Shown: positions 27,507-41,415 of the stretch, one piece after another
How the letters are laid out: each line of letters starts with the position of its first letter
How positions within the stretch are numbered: the first letter of the stretch is position 1
Source of the DNA: Sediminihabitans luteus
GTDB taxonomy: Bacteria; Actinomycetota; Actinomycetes; Actinomycetales; Cellulomonadaceae
Length of the DNA stretch: 64,000 bases
NCBI RefSeq assembly: GCF_002797595.1
Contig: NZ_PGFE01000001.1
Span: forward strand, 558,001-622,000
Reading direction: 5' to 3'
The notes under the pieces: model-generated
The model's input: the letters and a program-made list of their open reading frames with translations, nothing else
What the model was told of the DNA's origin: nothing
Database searches by the model: none
Made by a program: the position numbers and the translations under genes

Positions 27507-29098
27507 TGGTCACTCCCGTCGTGCGTGGCTGTCGTGTCGTCACTGGTGGTTTCGTCAGGCCCGGCGGCCGGAAGGTCGACCGCGACGTCCTCGACCCCGA
27601 CCGCGGTCAGGGTCTGCTGCGCGGGGTCGCGCAGCACGTCGAGCGCGGGCGCCGGGTAGAGGCCGAGCACGAGCAGCCCGGCGACCAGCGGCGCGACGAC
27701 CCACCGCTCGCGGTGCCCGAGGTCGGGCAGGGTCTCGAGGCCTTCGGGCACCGCGCCCGTGAAGACCTTCTGGTAGGTCAGCAGCACGTAGAGCGCGGCG
27801 AGCACGACGCCGAGCGTCGCGACGAGCGCGAGCGGCTCGTGCCGGGCGAACGTGCCGAGGAACACCATGATCTCGGAGACGAACGTCGACAGGCCCGGCA
27901 ACGAGAGCGCTGAGAGGCCCGCGACGAGGAACGTGCCCGCGAGCACGGGGGCGACCTTCTGCATGCCGCCGTAGTCGGCGATCCGCTGCGAGCGCCGGGG
28001 GTGCCGGGCCACGAGGAACCCGGCGAGCAGGAACAGCGCCCCCGTCGAGATGCCGTGGTTGAGCATGTACAACGACGAGCCGGTCACGGAGAGCGACGTG
28101 AACGCGAAGATCCCGAGCACGATGAACCCGAAGTGCGAGACCGACGTGAACGCCACGAGCCGCATGATGTCGGACTGCCCGATCGCCATGATCGCCCCGT
28201 ACAGGATCGACACGACCGCGAGCACGAGCACCACGGGCGCGGCCCACCGGGAGGCCTCCGGGAACAACGGGAGGCACAGCGTGAGCATCCCGAACGTGCC
28301 GACCTTGTCGAGCACGCCCACCAGGAGCGCCGACGTGCCGGCGGGTGCCGACTGCGCGGCGTCCGGCAACCAGGAGTGCACCGGGAACAGGGGCGCCTTG
28401 ATCGCGAAGGCCAGGAAGAAGCCGCAGAACAGCAGGCGGCCCGTGGTCTCGTCGAGCGCCAGGCCCGTGAGGTTGTCGGTGAGGAAGCCCTGGTCGCCGC
28501 CCGGCCCCTGGAGGTAGAGCGCGATGACGGCGGCGAGCATCACGAGGCCGCCCGCGAGCGAGAACATCAGGAACTTCACGGCCGCGTAGCGCCGCCGTGC
28601 CCCCTGCCCGAACCCGCCGATCATGAAGTAGACGGGGATGAGCATGGCCTCGAAGACCACGTAGAACAGGAACACGTCGCGCGCCGCGAACACCGTGACC
28701 ATGAACGCCTCGAGCAGCAGCACGAGCACGAGGTACGTGCCCGTGCGGCCGAGGCCGCCGTCGGGCGTCAGGTTCTCCTTCCAGGCCGCGCCGATCACGA
28801 GCGGCACCAGGCCGACCGCGAGCGCGACCAGCAGGAGCGAAACGCCGTCGACGCCGAGCGCCCAGCTCGCACCGATCGAGGGGATCCACGACGCCGTCTC
28901 GGCGAGCTGGAACTCCTGCGCGCGCGAGGTGTCGAACTGCGTGATCGCGGCCACGAGCACCACGACCTCGACCAGCGAGAACGCGAGCGCCACGCCCCGC
29001 ACACGGGTGCGTGCCCGGGTCGCGCCGAGGCCCCACACCACGAGGGCTCCGACGAACGGCACGACGACGAGCGTCGTCAGCCAGGGGAGGTCGATCAT
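27503..29098 (-). CDS. nuoM: NADH-quinone oxidoreductase subunit M
   Basis: 531 residues, an antiporter-like proton-pumping subunit. Clear family segments are LGVDGVSLLLVALAVG, FYVVFEAMLIPVYFMIGGFG with the conserved helix-5 Glu, and KAPLFPVHSWLPDAAQSAPA with the essential Lys. The start ATG 29098 follows a weak AGGAAGG site, 14 nt after nuoL. The C-terminus carries a Thr/Asp-rich tail (ETTSDDTTATHDGSDQ) not seen in the standard protein. Confidence 0.97.
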   Translation of the reverse strand: MIDLPWLTTLVVVPFVGALVVWGLGATRARTRVRGVALAFSLVEVVVLVAAITQFDTSRAQEFQLAETASWIPSIGASWALGVDGVSLLLVALAVGLVPLVIGAAWKENLTPDGGLGRTGTYLVLVLLLEAFMVTVFAARDVFLFYVVFEAMLIPVYFMIGGFGQGARRRYAAVKFLMFSLAGGLVMLAAVIALYLQGPGGDQGFLTDNLTGLALDETTGRLLFCGFFLAFAIKAPLFPVHSWLPDAAQSAPAGTSALLVGVLDKVGTFGMLTLCLPLFPEASRWAAPVVLVLAVVSILYGAIMAIGQSDIMRLVAFTSVSHFGFIVLGIFAFTSLSVTGSSLYMLNHGISTGALFLLAGFLVARHPRRSQRIADYGGMQKVAPVLAGTFLVAGLSALSLPGLSTFVSEIMVFLGTFARHEPLALVATLGVVLAALYVLLTYQKVFTGAVPEGLETLPDLGHRERWVVAPLVAGLLVLGLYPAPALDVLRDPAQQTLTAVGVEDVAVDLPAAGPDETTSDDTTATHDGSDQ

Positions 29099-29112
29099 GT
29101 CGGTCACCTTCC

Positions 29113-31098
29113 TCAGCTCGCCAGCGCCAGAGCGACGACGACGATCACGATGAGGCCACCGAGCATGGTGGCCGCGTACGAGCGGACGTACCCGGTCTGC
29201 GCACGACGCCACCGGTCGCCCAGCAGGCCGAGCGTCCCCGCGAGCCCCGTCCACGCGCCGTCCACGACCTCGCGGTCGGCGTGCACGAGCGTGCGGGTCA
29301 CGACCTGGCCGGGCAGCATCACGAGGTTCTCGTTGACGTCGTCCTGGTACAGGTCGCGGCGGGCCGCGCGGGTCAGCGCGTTCCCGTGCGGCGCGACCAC
29401 GGGGACCGCCTGGACGGTGTACTGCCGCCAGGCGAGCGCGATCCCGGCGAGCACGAGCACGAGCGTCAGGACGATCAGGAGCCACGCGGGCAGCACGGGC
29501 TCGCCGTGCTCGGCGTGCCCGGTCACGGGTTCGAGCCACGTCACGAACGTGTCGCCCCAGGCGAGCAGGCCGCCGAGCGCGACCGACCCGACCGCGAGCA
29601 CGACCATCGGCGCCGTCATGAGCGCGGGCGACTCGTGCGGGTGCCGCACGGGACCGTCCTGCGGCCCGGTGCCGTCGAGCGAGCCCGAGCCGTCGTTCCA
29701 GCGCCGGCGACCCGTGAACGTCATGAAGAACAGGCGCGACATGTAGTAGGCGGTGATGCCCGCGCCGACGAGCGCGACCGTGCCGAACACCCAGGCCCGC
29801 CACTCCTGACCGTCGACCGGCACGAACGCCGCCTCGATGATCTTGTCCTTGGACCAGAAGCCCGAGAAGGGCGGGACGCCGAGGATCGCGAGCCACCCCA
29901 GGCCGAACGTCACGAACGTGACCTTCATGTACCGCGACAGCCCGCCGAACCGGCGCATGTCGACCTGGTCGTCCATGCCGTGCATGACCGACCCGGCCCC
30001 GAGGAACAGCCCGGCCTTGAAGAACCCGTGCGTCACGAGGTGGAAGATCGCGAACGCGTAGCCGATCGGGCCGAGGCCCGCCGCGAGGATCATGTAGCCG
30101 ATCTGCGACATGGTCGAGGCCGCGAGCGCCTTCTTGATGTCGTCCTTGGCCGACCCCACGATCGCCCCGAACACGAGGGTTACGGCGCCGACGATCACGA
30201 CGACGAGCTGCGCGTCGGGCGCGGCCTCGAACACGGGGGCCGAGCGCACCACGAGGTAGACGCCGGCCGTGACCATGGTCGCGGCGTGGATGAGGGCCGA
30301 GACCGGCGTCGGGCCCGCCATGGCGTCACCGAGCCAGGCCTGGAGGGGCACCTGCGCCGACTTGCCGCAGGCCGCGAGCAGGAGCATCAGGCCGATCGCG
30401 GTCGTGATGCCCGTCGACGCCGCGGGCGCCTGCGCGTGCACGGTCGCGAAGTCGACCCCGCCGAAGTTCGCGAGCATGAGCATGAGGGCGACGATGAGCC
30501 CGATGTCGCCCACGCGGTTCATGATGAACGCCTTCTTGGCCGCGACGGCGTTCTTGCGCTCGCGGTACCAGAACCCGATGAGCAGGTAGGACGCGAGGCC
30601 CACGCCCTCCCACCCGACGAACAGCAGCAGGTAGGAGTCGGCGAGGACGAGCACGAGCATGGCCGCGACGAACAGGTTCAGGTACGCGAAGAACCGGCGA
30701 CGGTCGTCGTCGTGCTCCATGTAGGCGACCGAGTACAGGTGGATGAGCGAGCCGACGAACGTCACGAGCAGCACGAACGTGACCGACAGCGGGTCGACGC
30801 GCAGGCCCGCGCTCACGTCGAGCGTGCCCGCCGGGATCCAGTCGAACAGGTGCTGGTCGTAGGCGCGCGCCTCGGCGTCCTGGCCGAGCAGGCCCACGAG
30901 CAGGACGACGCCCACGACGAACGCCCCGACCGACGCGGCGAGCCCGAGCCAGTGGCCCCAGCGGTCGCTGCGCCGGCCCGCGAGGAGCAGCACCGCGGCG
31001 CCGACCAGCGGCAGCAGGATCACGAGCGGGGCGAGCCCGATCGGGGACGGGACGTCGGTCGATACCTCGGCGGCGAGCAGCTGTGCTCCCTGCAGCAT
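29113..31098 (-). CDS. nuoL: NADH-quinone oxidoreductase subunit L
   Basis: 661 residues, the distal antiporter-like subunit, with the C-terminal long lateral helix that braces the membrane arm (about 520-620). Family segments are [36 protein letters not shown] with the conserved Glu, and [20 protein letters not shown] with the Lys and Pro. ATG 31098 is 10 nt after nuoK. The stop is followed by a 14-nt gap to nuoM. Confidence 0.97.
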   Translation of the reverse strand: MLQGAQLLAAEVSTDVPSPIGLAPLVILLPLVGAAVLLLAGRRSDRWGHWLGLAASVGAFVVGVVLLVGLLGQDAEARAYDQHLFDWIPAGTLDVSAGLRVDPLSVTFVLLVTFVGSLIHLYSVAYMEHDDDRRRFFAYLNLFVAAMLVLVLADSYLLLFVGWEGVGLASYLLIGFWYRERKNAVAAKKAFIMNRVGDIGLIVALMLMLANFGGVDFATVHAQAPAASTGITTAIGLMLLLAACGKSAQVPLQAWLGDAMAGPTPVSALIHAATMVTAGVYLVVRSAPVFEAAPDAQLVVVIVGAVTLVFGAIVGSAKDDIKKALAASTMSQIGYMILAAGLGPIGYAFAIFHLVTHGFFKAGLFLGAGSVMHGMDDQVDMRRFGGLSRYMKVTFVTFGLGWLAILGVPPFSGFWSKDKIIEAAFVPVDGQEWRAWVFGTVALVGAGITAYYMSRLFFMTFTGRRRWNDGSGSLDGTGPQDGPVRHPHESPALMTAPMVVLAVGSVALGGLLAWGDTFVTWLEPVTGHAEHGEPVLPAWLLIVLTLVLVLAGIALAWRQYTVQAVPVVAPHGNALTRAARRDLYQDDVNENLVMLPGQVVTRTLVHADREVVDGAWTGLAGTLGLLGDRWRRAQTGYVRSYAATMLGGLIVIVVVALALAS

Positions 31099-31108
31099 GG
31101 TGTGCCCT

Positions 31109-31408
31109 TCAGTTCTTCAGGAGGTTGGCGTCGTCGACCGACGCGGTGCGGCGCGTGCGGAAGATCGCGACGATGATCGCGAGCCCGACGACGACCTCGG
31201 CCGCGGCGACCGTCATGACGAAGAACGCGATGACCTGGCCGTGCGGGTCGCCGTGCATGCGGGCGAACGTCACGAACGCGAGGTTGGCGGCGTTGAGCAT
31301 GAGCTCGACCCCCATGAACACGATGATCGCGTTGCGCCGCAGCAGCACCGTCGTCGCGCCGATCGCGAAGAGGATGCAGGACAGCACCACGTAGTGGGTG
31401 AGCTCCAC
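31109..31408 (-). CDS. nuoK: NADH-quinone oxidoreductase subunit K
   Basis: 99 residues, three helices, normal length. The conserved Glu in helix 2 is in [18 protein letters not shown]. It forms part of the E-channel that couples quinone reduction to proton pumping. GTG 31408 lies one base after the nuoJ stop. Confidence 0.97.
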   Translation of the reverse strand: MELTHYVVLSCILFAIGATTVLLRRNAIIVFMGVELMLNAANLAFVTFARMHGDPHGQVIAFFVMTVAAAEVVVGLAIIVAIFRTRRTASVDDANLLKN

Positions 31409-31409
31409 G

Positions 31410-32240
31410 TCAGGCCTCCTCGTCGGTCGTGCGCGTCACGCGGTCGGGGTGCGCGTCGTCGTCGCGCCGGTCGCGGTGGCGCGTCGGCTCGTGGTCGGCG
31501 AGCACCTCGTGCTCGGCGGCGAGGATCGCCGTCGCGGACCGCTCCTGGCCGCGGATGCGCAGGATGCGCGAGACCGACTCGGGGATCGGTCGTCCGCTCG
31601 CGTCGAGCGCCGGGGTGTCCATCGCGTTGTTGCGCGCGTAGACGCCCGGGGCGGGCAGCGGCGTGAGCCGGCCGCCCGAGGGCAGCGCCGCGACCTTCGC
31701 GTCGGCCGTCTCCTTCTGCCCCACGCGCGGCTCGAGCGAGCGCCGGTGCGTGAGCACGAGCGCCGCGACCGCGGCCGTGACGAGCAGCACGCCCACGACC
31801 TCCATCGCGAACACGTAGTCGCCGAACAGCACGCGCGCGAGCGTCACGGGGTTCTCCTCGTCGGGCGACGCGAGCCCGACCGCGGGCGGGAACGTCGCCT
31901 GCGCGACGACGCCGCCGAGCACCGCGCCGAGGCCGAGGCCGAGCAGCACGCCGATCCAGCGCTGGCCGCGGATCGTCTCGACGAGCGAGTCGGACGCGTC
32001 GACGCCCACGAGCATCAGCACGAACAGGAAGAGCATCATGACCGCGCCGGTGTAGACCACGATCTGCACGACGCCGAGGAACGGTGCGTCCTGCGCGATG
32101 TACATGACCGCGAGGCTGATCATGACGAACACGACGCACACCGCGGCGTGCACGGCCTTGCGCGCGAACAGCAGCCCGAGCGCCGCGAGCACCATGAGCG
32201 GCGCGAGCACCCAGAACAGCACGTCCTCCCCCGTGCTCAT
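31410..32240 (-). CDS. nuoJ: NADH-quinone oxidoreductase subunit J
   Basis: 276 residues. Five membrane helices fill about 1-165, including the family segment [19 protein letters not shown] that forms the pi-bulge helix. The C-terminal 100 residues are hydrophilic and basic, an extension typical of actinobacterial NuoJ. ATG 32240 overlaps the nuoI stop as ATGA. Confidence 0.96.
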   Translation of the reverse strand: MSTGEDVLFWVLAPLMVLAALGLLFARKAVHAAVCVVFVMISLAVMYIAQDAPFLGVVQIVVYTGAVMMLFLFVLMLVGVDASDSLVETIRGQRWIGVLLGLGLGAVLGGVVAQATFPPAVGLASPDEENPVTLARVLFGDYVFAMEVVGVLLVTAAVAALVLTHRRSLEPRVGQKETADAKVAALPSGGRLTPLPAPGVYARNNAMDTPALDASGRPIPESVSRILRIRGQERSATAILAAEHEVLADHEPTRHRDRRDDDAHPDRVTRTTDEEA

Positions 32241-32908
32241 CGGGTCACCCCCTCAGTGGGCTCGCCGGCGTGCCGGACGGCGTCCGCGGCGTCGGGGTGG
32301 TCGGCGACCCACTGCTCCTGCTCGGGCGTGGGGCCCGTGACCTCGCCCCGGTAGTACGCGGTGTCGTCGGTGCCGGGGACCATCGGGTGCGGGCCCTGGA
32401 GCATGCCCTCGCGCAGCGGTGCCAGGAGGTCCTGCTTCTCCCAGATCATCCCCTCGCGCGTGGGGCCGGCGAGCTCGTACTCGGTGGTCATCGTCAGGGC
32501 CCGCGTCGGGCACGCCTCGATGCACAGGCCGCAGAAGATGCAGCGCAGGTAGTTGATCTGGTAGACGCGGCCGTACCGCTCGCCGGGCGACACGTGCGCG
32601 CCGTCGGGAAGGTCGGCGTTCGACGCGCCCTCGACGTAGATCGCGTCGGCCGGGCACGCCCACGCGCACAGCTCGCACCCGATGCACTTCTCGAGCCCGT
32701 CGGCGTACCGGTTGAGCTGGTGCCGCCCGTGGTACCGCCGCTGCGGCGGCACCTTCTGGCGCGGGTACTGCTCGGTCACGACCGGCTTGAACATCGACGA
32801 GAACGTGACGCCGAACCCGGCGACCGGCGCGAAGAGCTCCTTGAGGCCCTTCGGCTGCGGCCGCAGCGGCTCGTATCCGGTGCCCTCGTCTGCGGGGCGG
32901 TCAGCCAC
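32237..32908 (-). CDS. nuoI: NADH-quinone oxidoreductase subunit I (two 4Fe-4S clusters)
   Basis: 223 residues. Two ferredoxin-type motifs hold clusters N6a and N6b: C75, C78, C81, C85 and C123, C126, C129, C133 ([12 protein letters not shown] and [12 protein letters not shown]). It passes electrons from NuoG to NuoB. GTG 32908 is chosen because it overlaps nuoH by eight bases and begins VADRPAD; an ATG farther upstream would extend deep into nuoH. Confidence 0.97.
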   Translation of the reverse strand: MADRPADEGTGYEPLRPQPKGLKELFAPVAGFGVTFSSMFKPVVTEQYPRQKVPPQRRYHGRHQLNRYADGLEKCIGCELCAWACPADAIYVEGASNADLPDGAHVSPGERYGRVYQINYLRCIFCGLCIEACPTRALTMTTEYELAGPTREGMIWEKQDLLAPLREGMLQGPHPMVPGTDDTAYYRGEVTGPTPEQEQWVADHPDAADAVRHAGEPTEGVTR

Positions 32909-34292
32909 GGGGTGCCTCCTCGGTGGTGGTCGAGACGTCCGCACGACGGCGCGGCGACGGCGGGAGCTTCTGGCCGGGCAGGGGCGGGACGGGGTAGCCG
33001 TCCGCGAACGCGTCGAACGGTGCGGTCTCGACGGGCGTGCGGTAGGGCGAGCGGCGTGCGGCCTCGGCCCGTTCCTTCTCGGCGCGGGCCACCTTGTCGG
33101 GCCAGAAGAGGATCGCGAGCATCACCACGACCGCGACGACCCCGGCGCCGATGAGGATCCCCGACGTGTCGACGTCCATGAACCGGCGCACCGCCTGGGA
33201 GATCGACAGGAGCACGACCCAGGTCAGCGCGACCGGGATGAGCACCTTCCAGCCGAACTTCATGAACTGGTCGTACCGCAGGCGCAGGAGCGTGCCGCGC
33301 ACCCACACGAACACGAACATCAGGGCCCACAGCTTGACCAGGAACCACAGGATCGGCCACCAGCCCTCGTTGAACATCCCGTCGTTGACGGTCGACAGCG
33401 GCCAGGGGGCGCGCCACCCGCCGAGGAACAGCGTGGTCGCGATCGCCGAGACGTTGAGCATGTTGATGTACTCGGCGAGGAAGAACCACGCGAACTTCAT
33501 CGACGAGTACTCGGTCATGTAGCCCGAGACGAGCTCGCCCTCGGCCTCGGGCAGGTCGAACGGGAGCCGGTTCGTCTCGCCGATCATCGCGATGATGTAG
33601 ATGACGAACGCGGGCACGAGCGGGATCGCCCACCAGATCTGCGTCTGGGACTCGACGATCTCGGACGTCGACATCGACCCGGCCATGATGAACACCGTGA
33701 CGAGCGACAGACCCATCGCGAGCTCGTAGCTGATGACCTGCGCGGTCGAGCGGACCGAGCCGAGCAGCGGGTACGTCGAGCCCGACGACCAGCCGCCGAG
33801 CACGATCCCGTACACGCCGAGCGACGCGCACGCGAGGATGTACAGCACCGCGACCGGGAAGTCGGTCAGCTGCGCGGGCGTCGTGTAGTCGGTGAACGGG
33901 ATCGTGACCTCGGGCCCGAACGGGATGACGGCGAACACCAGCAGCGAGCAGAACACCGAGATCATCGGCGCGAGCAGGTAGACGAACTTGTCGGCCGCCG
34001 TGACCGTGACGTCCTCCTTGAGCAGGAGCTTCATGGCGTCGGCGAGCGACTGCAGCAGCCCGAACGGGCCGTGCACGTTCGGGCCGGGGCGCAGCTGCAT
34101 GCGCGCCACGACCTTGCGCTCGAACCAGATCGCGATCAGCACGCTCGTGAGCAGGAACACGATGATCAGGACGGCCTTGACGAGGTACGACCAGAACGTG
34201 TCCTGCGAGAAGTCTGCGTGGATCCCGGGGATCCCCGGGGTGCCGTCGGCGAGCGGGGCGAGCCCCGGGGTCGCGAGCAACGCGCGCATCAT
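32901..34292 (-). CDS. nuoH: NADH-quinone oxidoreductase subunit H
   Basis: 463 residues; eight helices anchor the quinone-binding site at the junction with the peripheral arm. Family segments are [20 protein letters not shown] and the loop [21 protein letters not shown]. It is longer than the 320-350 of most species because of a Pro/Arg-rich C-terminal tail after about residue 400, common in Micrococcales. ATG 34292 overlaps the nuoG stop as ATGA. Confidence 0.97.
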   Translation of the reverse strand: MMRALLATPGLAPLADGTPGIPGIHADFSQDTFWSYLVKAVLIIVFLLTSVLIAIWFERKVVARMQLRPGPNVHGPFGLLQSLADAMKLLLKEDVTVTAADKFVYLLAPMISVFCSLLVFAVIPFGPEVTIPFTDYTTPAQLTDFPVAVLYILACASLGVYGIVLGGWSSGSTYPLLGSVRSTAQVISYELAMGLSLVTVFIMAGSMSTSEIVESQTQIWWAIPLVPAFVIYIIAMIGETNRLPFDLPEAEGELVSGYMTEYSSMKFAWFFLAEYINMLNVSAIATTLFLGGWRAPWPLSTVNDGMFNEGWWPILWFLVKLWALMFVFVWVRGTLLRLRYDQFMKFGWKVLIPVALTWVVLLSISQAVRRFMDVDTSGILIGAGVVAVVVMLAILFWPDKVARAEKERAEAARRSPYRTPVETAPFDAFADGYPVPPLPGQKLPPSPRRRADVSTTTEEAPRG

Positions 34293-36915
34293 GCCCCTCC
34301 CTCGGTCGTGCCGTACGGATCCGCCGTGCCGTCAGCCGCCGTGACCTGCACGACCGCGCCGGGCTCCACGCCCAGCACGTCGAGCACCGCGCTGCCGGGC
34401 GAGCGCATCGGCAGCCAGACCACGTGGTCGACCATGTCGGTGACGACGACCGGCAGCGTGACGGCCCCGCGCTCGGTCGCGACGCGCACGGGCGCGCCGG
34501 GCTCGACACCGACGCCCGCGGCGGTCGCCGCGGACATCCGCACCACGGGCCGCTTGGCGGTCCCCGCGAGGAACCGTTCGCCGTCCTGCCCCCGGCCCGC
34601 GTCGAGCAGCAGGCGCCACGACGCGAGGACGGCGTGGCCAGGGTCGACGCGCGGCGGCTCGACCGCCGCGACGTCGGGCGCGTCGGTGCGGGCGCCGTCC
34701 CACGGCCCGAACGCGCCGAGCTCCTCGCGCACCGCGTCGGGCGTCGCGAGGCCGAGCGGCGTGCCGCAGGCCTCGGCGAGCGCGTCGAGCACCCGGTGGT
34801 CGGCCATCGCGGACGAGTCGAGCACGCGGTCGAACGCGCGCACCCGCCCCTCCCAGCTCCAGTACGACCCGGCCCGCTCGGTGGGCGGGGCGACGGGGAG
34901 CACGACGTCGGCGAGCTCGGTCACGGCCGAGGCGCGCACCTCGAGCGAGACCACGAACGCGGCGGAGAGCGCACGCAGCGCGTGCGCCGGGTCGGGCAGG
35001 TCGGCGGGCTCGACGCCGCCCACGACGACGCCCGCGAGCTGGCCCACCGAGAGCGCGTCGAGGATCTCGGACGTCGACCGGCCGGGTTCGGCCGGCAGCG
35101 TCCCGACCCCCCAGGCCGCGGCCACGTCGACGCGCGCCGCGGCGTCCGCCACGGGACGACCGCCGGGCAGCAGGCCCGGGAGCGTGCCGACCTCGACGCC
35201 GCCGCGCTCACCCGCGCGCCGGGGCACCCACGCGACGCGGGCGCCCGTGCGCCCGGCGAGCCGCAGCACCGCGCTGTACCCGCCGGGCACGCCCGCGAGC
35301 CGCTCGCCCACGAGAACGACGGCACCGGGCCGCGAGAGCGCCTCGGTCGCCTCGTCCACGACGTCCGGGGTGTCGAGCGTGCCCGAGCCGGCGATGCCGT
35401 CGAGCCACTCGGCCTCAGTGCCGGGCGCGGCCGGCAGCAACGTGCCGTGCATGCGCTGCAGGCCCCGCGTCGCGTACGGCGCGACCGAGAACACCCGCAC
35501 GCCGTGCCGCTCGGCGCCCTTGCGCAGCCGCAAGAACGTGACGCCGGCCTCCTCCTCGGCCTCGAGCCCGACGAGCAGCACCGCGGGAGCCTTCTCGAGG
35601 TCGGTGAACGTCACCCCGATCCCGCTGCCCGCGACGGTGTGCGCCAGGAACGCGGCCTCCTCGTCGGAGTGCGTGCGTGCCCGGTGGTCGACGTCGTTCG
35701 TGCCGAGCACGACGCGCGCGAGCTTGGCGTACGCGTAGGCGTCCTCGACCGTGAGCCGGCCGCCGGGCAGCACCGCGACGCCGCCCGCGGCCCGCGCGGC
35801 CGTGAGCCCCTCGGCCGCGAGCTCGAGCGCCTCGACCCAGCTCGCGGGGCGCAGCTCGCCACGCGTCGTCGTGCCGTCGGGCGCGACGACACGGTCGCGG
35901 ACCAGGGGCGTCGTGAGCCGGTCGGGCGCGCTCTGCCACGCGAACGCGAAGCGGTCCTTGTCGGTGATCCACTCCTCGTTGACCAGGGGGTCGTCGCCCG
36001 CGAGGCGCCGCATCACGACGCCGCGGCGGTGGTCGACGCGGATCGCGGAGCCGCACGAGTCGTGCTCGCCGACCGACGGCGACGAGACGAGGTCGAACGG
36101 CCGTGCCCGGAACCGGTACGCCGCGCTCGTGAGCGCGCCCACGGGGCAGATCTGCACCGTGTTGCCCGAGAAGTACGACGCGAACGTGCGGCCCGACTCG
36201 TCGAGCAGCGCCGCGCCCACGGGCGCGTCCCCCGGGTCGCCCGCGGCCCCCGCGGGGGCCGCGGGGGCCGCGAAGTCGAGCACGTCCTCGTCGAACCGCC
36301 CGATCTGCTGGTGCGCGCCGCGCATCTGCAGGTCGATGAACGCGTCGCCCGCGATCTCCTGCGAGAACCGGGTGCAGCGCTGGCACAGCACGCAGCGCTC
36401 GCGGTCGAGCAGCACCTGCGTCGAGACCGCGATCGGCTTGGGGAACGTGCGCTTGACGTCCACGAACCGGCTCGTCGAGCGGCCGTTGCTCATGGCCTGG
36501 TTCTGCAGCGGGCACTCGCCGCCCTTGTCGCACACCGGGCAGTCGAGCGGGTGGTTCATGAGCAGCAGCTCCATGACCCCGTGCTGCGCCTTGTCCGCGA
36601 CCTCGGACGTGCGCTGCGTGCTCACGACCATGCCGGGCGTCGCCTCGAGCGTGCACGAGGCCTGCGGCTTGGGCATGGGCCGCACCTGACCCGAGCGGTC
36701 CGGCGCGGCGACCTCGACGAGGCACTGCCGGCACGCCCCCGCGGGCGCGAGCAGCGGGTGGTCGCAGAACCGCGGGATCGTGATGCCGAGCTCCTCGGCC
36801 GCACGGATCACCAGGGTGCCCTTGGGCACCGAGGTCTCGATGCCGTCGATCGTGAACGTGACCTGCTCGGGCGGGGCCGAGAGCTCCGCGCCCCCGGACC
36901 CCGTGGTCGTCGCCG

Positions 36916-36919
<4 letters not shown>
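34289..36919 (-). CDS. nuoG: NADH-quinone oxidoreductase subunit G
   Basis: 876 residues. The N-terminal ferredoxin-like region binds a 2Fe-2S cluster (FCDHP...GACRQC at about 50-65) and 4Fe-4S clusters ([19 protein letters not shown], then [10 protein letters not shown]). The rest is a molybdopterin-oxidoreductase-like fold that no longer needs a cofactor. ATG 36919 overlaps the nuoF stop as ATGA. The C-terminal half is Ala/Val-rich and diverged, as usual for this subunit. Confidence 0.96.
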
Positions 36920-38252
<1,333 letters not shown>

Positions 38253-38256
<4 letters not shown>

Positions 38257-39221
38257 TCGTCGTCCTCCTTCGGCTCCGCCGTGCCGGACGCCGTGGAGGT
38301 GCCGGGGGTCGAGGTGCTGGGGGCGCCGGGCGTCTCGTCCGAGGGCGGTGGCCCGCCGGGCGTCGTGTCGGACGGGGTCGCGGGCTCCCGCTCGGCGCTC
38401 GACTGCTCGTCGCCGGGCTCGGGCGCGCTGCCTGCCGCCGCGCCGCCTGCCGCGGTTCCGTCGTCAGCCGCGCCGTCCACAGCCGCGCCGTCGGACGGCG
38501 CCGCGGGGCCGTCGTCCGCCCCCGTGCCGGTTCCCGGGCCGGGCCGGGACGGGCCGGCCTGCTCGCGCGCGATGCGCAGCCCCTCGAGCGTCGCCGGCCC
38601 GGCGCCGACGCCCTCGTCCGCCCGCCCGTCGGAGAACCCGGCGAGCACGCGGCTCATCTGCTTGAACGTGCACACCGACGCGGCGCCGCGCGTCGGGGCG
38701 ACGTCCTGCCCGAGGCGCAGGCCGTCCGCGAGCGCGCGGGCCGAGTCGGGCGTCTGGTTGTCGAAGAACTCCCAGTTGACCATCACGACGGGCGCGTAGT
38801 CGCAGGCCGCGTTGCACTCGACGCGCTCGAGCGTGATCGCGCCGTCGTCGGTGGTCTCGTCGTGCCCCACGCCCAGGTGGTCGCTGAGCGCGTCGAAGAT
38901 CTCGTCGCCGCCCATGACCGCGCACAGGGTGTTGGTGCACACCCCGACGGTGTAGGTGCCGTTGGGGTGCCGCTTGTACTGCGTGTAGAACGTCGCGACG
39001 GCCGAGACCTCGGCGGTGCTCAGGTCGAGCTGCTCGGCGCAGAACGCGATGCCGTCGCGCGAGACGAACCCCTCCTCGGACTGCACGAGGTGCAGCATGG
39101 GCAGCAGGCCCGAGCGGGCCTGCGGGTAGCGCGCGACGATCGCCGCGGCGTCGGCCGCGAGGCGCTCGTACGTGGCGTCGTCGTAGGCGCAGGTTCCCTC
39201 GCGCCGCGTCTCCAGAGTCAT
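38253..39221 (-). CDS. nuoE: NADH-quinone oxidoreductase subunit E with disordered tail
   Basis: 322 residues. The 2Fe-2S ligands are C95, C100, C136 and C140 (VCTNTLC and ECNAAC). Residues 1-215 match the usual thioredoxin-like subunit. The remaining 105 or so are an Ala/Pro/Gly/Thr/Asp-rich low-complexity tail ending in acidic KEDDE, absent from classical NuoE. ATG 39221 overlaps nuoD as ATGA. Confidence 0.96.
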
Positions 39222-40576
39222 CGGTCCACCCCTCCGAGCACCGGGTCGAGCGACGCCACGGCGACGACGACGTCGGCGACCTGACCGCCCTCGCACATCG
39301 CGGCGACCGCCTGCAGGTTGTTGAACGACGGGTCCCGGAAGTGGGCCCGGTAGGGTCGCGTGCCGCCGTCCGAGACGAGGTGCACGCCGAGCTCGCCGCG
39401 CGGGTGCTCGACCGTGGTCCAGGACTGGCCGACGGGCACCCGGAACCCCTCGGTCACGAGCTTGAAGTGGTGGATCAGGGCCTCCATCGAGGTGCCCATG
39501 ATCTCCCTGATGTGGTCGAGCGAGTTGCCCTGGCCGTCGCTGCCGATCGCGAGCTGCGCGGGCCACGCGATCTTCTTGTCGGCGACCATGACGGGCGCCC
39601 CGGTCGAGGCCGAGAGCCGTTCGAGGCACTGCTCGACGATGCGCAGCGACTGGTAGCACTCCTCGATGCGCAGCACGACGCGCGAGTAGCAGTCGGCGTC
39701 GGTCGACGTCGGCACGTCGAAGTCGTACGTCTCGTAGCCGCCGTAGGGCGCGGCCTTGCGCACGTCGTACGGCAGGCCGGCCGAGCGCAGCACCGGGCCG
39801 GTCACGCCGAGCGCCATGCAGCCCGCGAGCGACAGGTGGCCCACGCCGACGAGGCGCGCCTTGAAGATCGGGTTGGCGAGCATGAGGTCGCCGAGCTGGC
39901 CGAGGTAGCCGCGGATCCGCGGGAGCGCGTCGCGCACCTGCGCGTCGAGCGTGTCGGGCACGTCCTGCGCGACGCCGCCGGGGCGCACGTACGCGTGGTT
40001 CATGCGCAGGCCCGAGACAGCCTCGAGGATCCGCAGGATCTCCTCGCGCGCCGTGAACCCGAGCGTCATGACGGTCGTGGCGCCCATCTCGTTGCCTCCC
40101 GTGCCGAGGCACACGAGGTGGGACGAGACCCGGTTGAGCTCCATCATGAGCACGCGGATCACCTGCGCGCGCTCGGGCACGTCGTCGGTGATGCCGAGGA
40201 TCTTCTCAACGCCCATGCAGTAGGCGGACTCCTGGAACAGTGGCGCGAGGTAGTCCATGCGGGTGCAGAACGTGACGCCCTGCGTCCACGTCCGGAACTC
40301 CATGTTCTTCTCGATGCCCGTGTGCAGGTAGCCGATGCCGCAGCGGGCCTCGCGCACGGTCTCGCCGTCGATCTCGAGCATGAGGCGCAGCACGCCGTGG
40401 GTCGAGGGGTGCTGCGGGCCCATGTTGACGACGATGCGCTCCTCGCCGAGCGCGGCCGCCTCGGCGATCGAGTCCGCGATCTCGGACCAGTCCCCGCCCG
40501 AGGCCTCGAACATGGGGGCGGACGACGCGTCGTCCGGCGCGTTCTTCGTGGCGTGGGGCGCTCCGGTGGTGCTCAC
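39218..40576 (-). CDS. nuoD: NADH-quinone oxidoreductase subunit D
   Basis: 452 residues, related to the large subunit of NiFe hydrogenases but without the metal ligands. Signature [20 protein letters not shown] at about 52-71 holds the quinone-site His and Thr. A roughly 45-residue N-terminal lead precedes it. GTG 40576 overlaps the nuoC stop as GTGA. Confidence 0.98.
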   Translation of the reverse strand: MSTTGAPHATKNAPDDASSAPMFEASGGDWSEIADSIAEAAALGEERIVVNMGPQHPSTHGVLRLMLEIDGETVREARCGIGYLHTGIEKNMEFRTWTQGVTFCTRMDYLAPLFQESAYCMGVEKILGITDDVPERAQVIRVLMMELNRVSSHLVCLGTGGNEMGATTVMTLGFTAREEILRILEAVSGLRMNHAYVRPGGVAQDVPDTLDAQVRDALPRIRGYLGQLGDLMLANPIFKARLVGVGHLSLAGCMALGVTGPVLRSAGLPYDVRKAAPYGGYETYDFDVPTSTDADCYSRVVLRIEECYQSLRIVEQCLERLSASTGAPVMVADKKIAWPAQLAIGSDGQGNSLDHIREIMGTSMEALIHHFKLVTEGFRVPVGQSWTTVEHPRGELGVHLVSDGGTRPYRAHFRDPSFNNLQAVAAMCEGGQVADVVVAVASLDPVLGGVDR

Positions 40577-41415
40577 GAGTACGACCTCCTCTGGTCCGCC
40601 GGGGGCACCGTGGCGCCCTTGTACTCGACGGGGATGCCGCCGAGCGGGTAGTCCTTGCGCTGCGGGTGGCCGGGCCAGTCGTCCGGCATCTCGATGCGCG
40701 CGAGCGCGGGGTGGCCGTCGAACACGAGCCCGAAGAAGTCCCAGGTCTCGCGCTCGTGCCAGTCATTGGTGGGGTACACCGCGACAGTCGACGGCACGTG
40801 CGGGTCGGCGTCGGGCGCGGTGGTCTCGAGGCGCAGGCTGCGTCCGTGCGTGACCGACGTCAGGTGGTAGACGGCGTGCAGTTCGCGGCCCGCGTCGTGC
40901 GGGTAGTGCACGCCGCTCACGCCGAGGCTCAGCTCGAACCGGAGGTCCTGGTCGTCGCGCAGTGCGCGGCACACGGCCACGAGGTGCTCGCGCCGCACGC
41001 GCAGCGTGAGCTCGGCGTGCGCGCCGGGCGGGTCGACGACGACGCCCTCGACCGCGGCGTCGAGGCTCAGCCCGCCCTCGGCGAGCACCTCGCCGAGCAC
41101 GTCGACGACCTCGTCGAACCAGCCGCCGTAGGGGCGGGTCGAGGCGCCCGGCATCGCGACCGGGCGGCGCAGCCCGCCGAACCCGGACGTGTCGCCCGAG
41201 CCGTGCACGCCGAACAGCCCGGTGCGGACCTCGACGACCTCGAGCGTGCTGCGGCCCTCGCTGCCCGTGACGAGGTCGTCTGCCCGGGGGCCCTGCGCGT
41301 CGTCCGGCTGGGGCGCGCCCTGCGGGGGCGGGCCGGTCACGGCGGCGTCGGACGTCGTGCCGTCGGACGTCGCGCCGTCGGCTCCCTTCGCGCCCTCGGC
41401 GCCGTTCGCGCTCAC
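40573..41415 (-). CDS. nuoC: NADH-quinone oxidoreductase subunit C
   Basis: 280 residues. The 30-kDa subunit signature is in the C-terminal part ([20 protein letters not shown], then [20 protein letters not shown]). Residues 1-60 are an Ala/Gly/Asp-rich low-complexity extension. GTG 41415 overlaps the nuoB stop as GTGA. Confidence 0.97.
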   Translation of the reverse strand: MSANGAEGAKGADGATSDGTTSDAAVTGPPPQGAPQPDDAQGPRADDLVTGSEGRSTLEVVEVRTGLFGVHGSGDTSGFGGLRRPVAMPGASTRPYGGWFDEVVDVLGEVLAEGGLSLDAAVEGVVVDPPGAHAELTLRVRREHLVAVCRALRDDQDLRFELSLGVSGVHYPHDAGRELHAVYHLTSVTHGRSLRLETTAPDADPHVPSTVAVYPTNDWHERETWDFFGLVFDGHPALARIEMPDDWPGHPQRKDYPLGGIPVEYKGATVPPADQRRSYS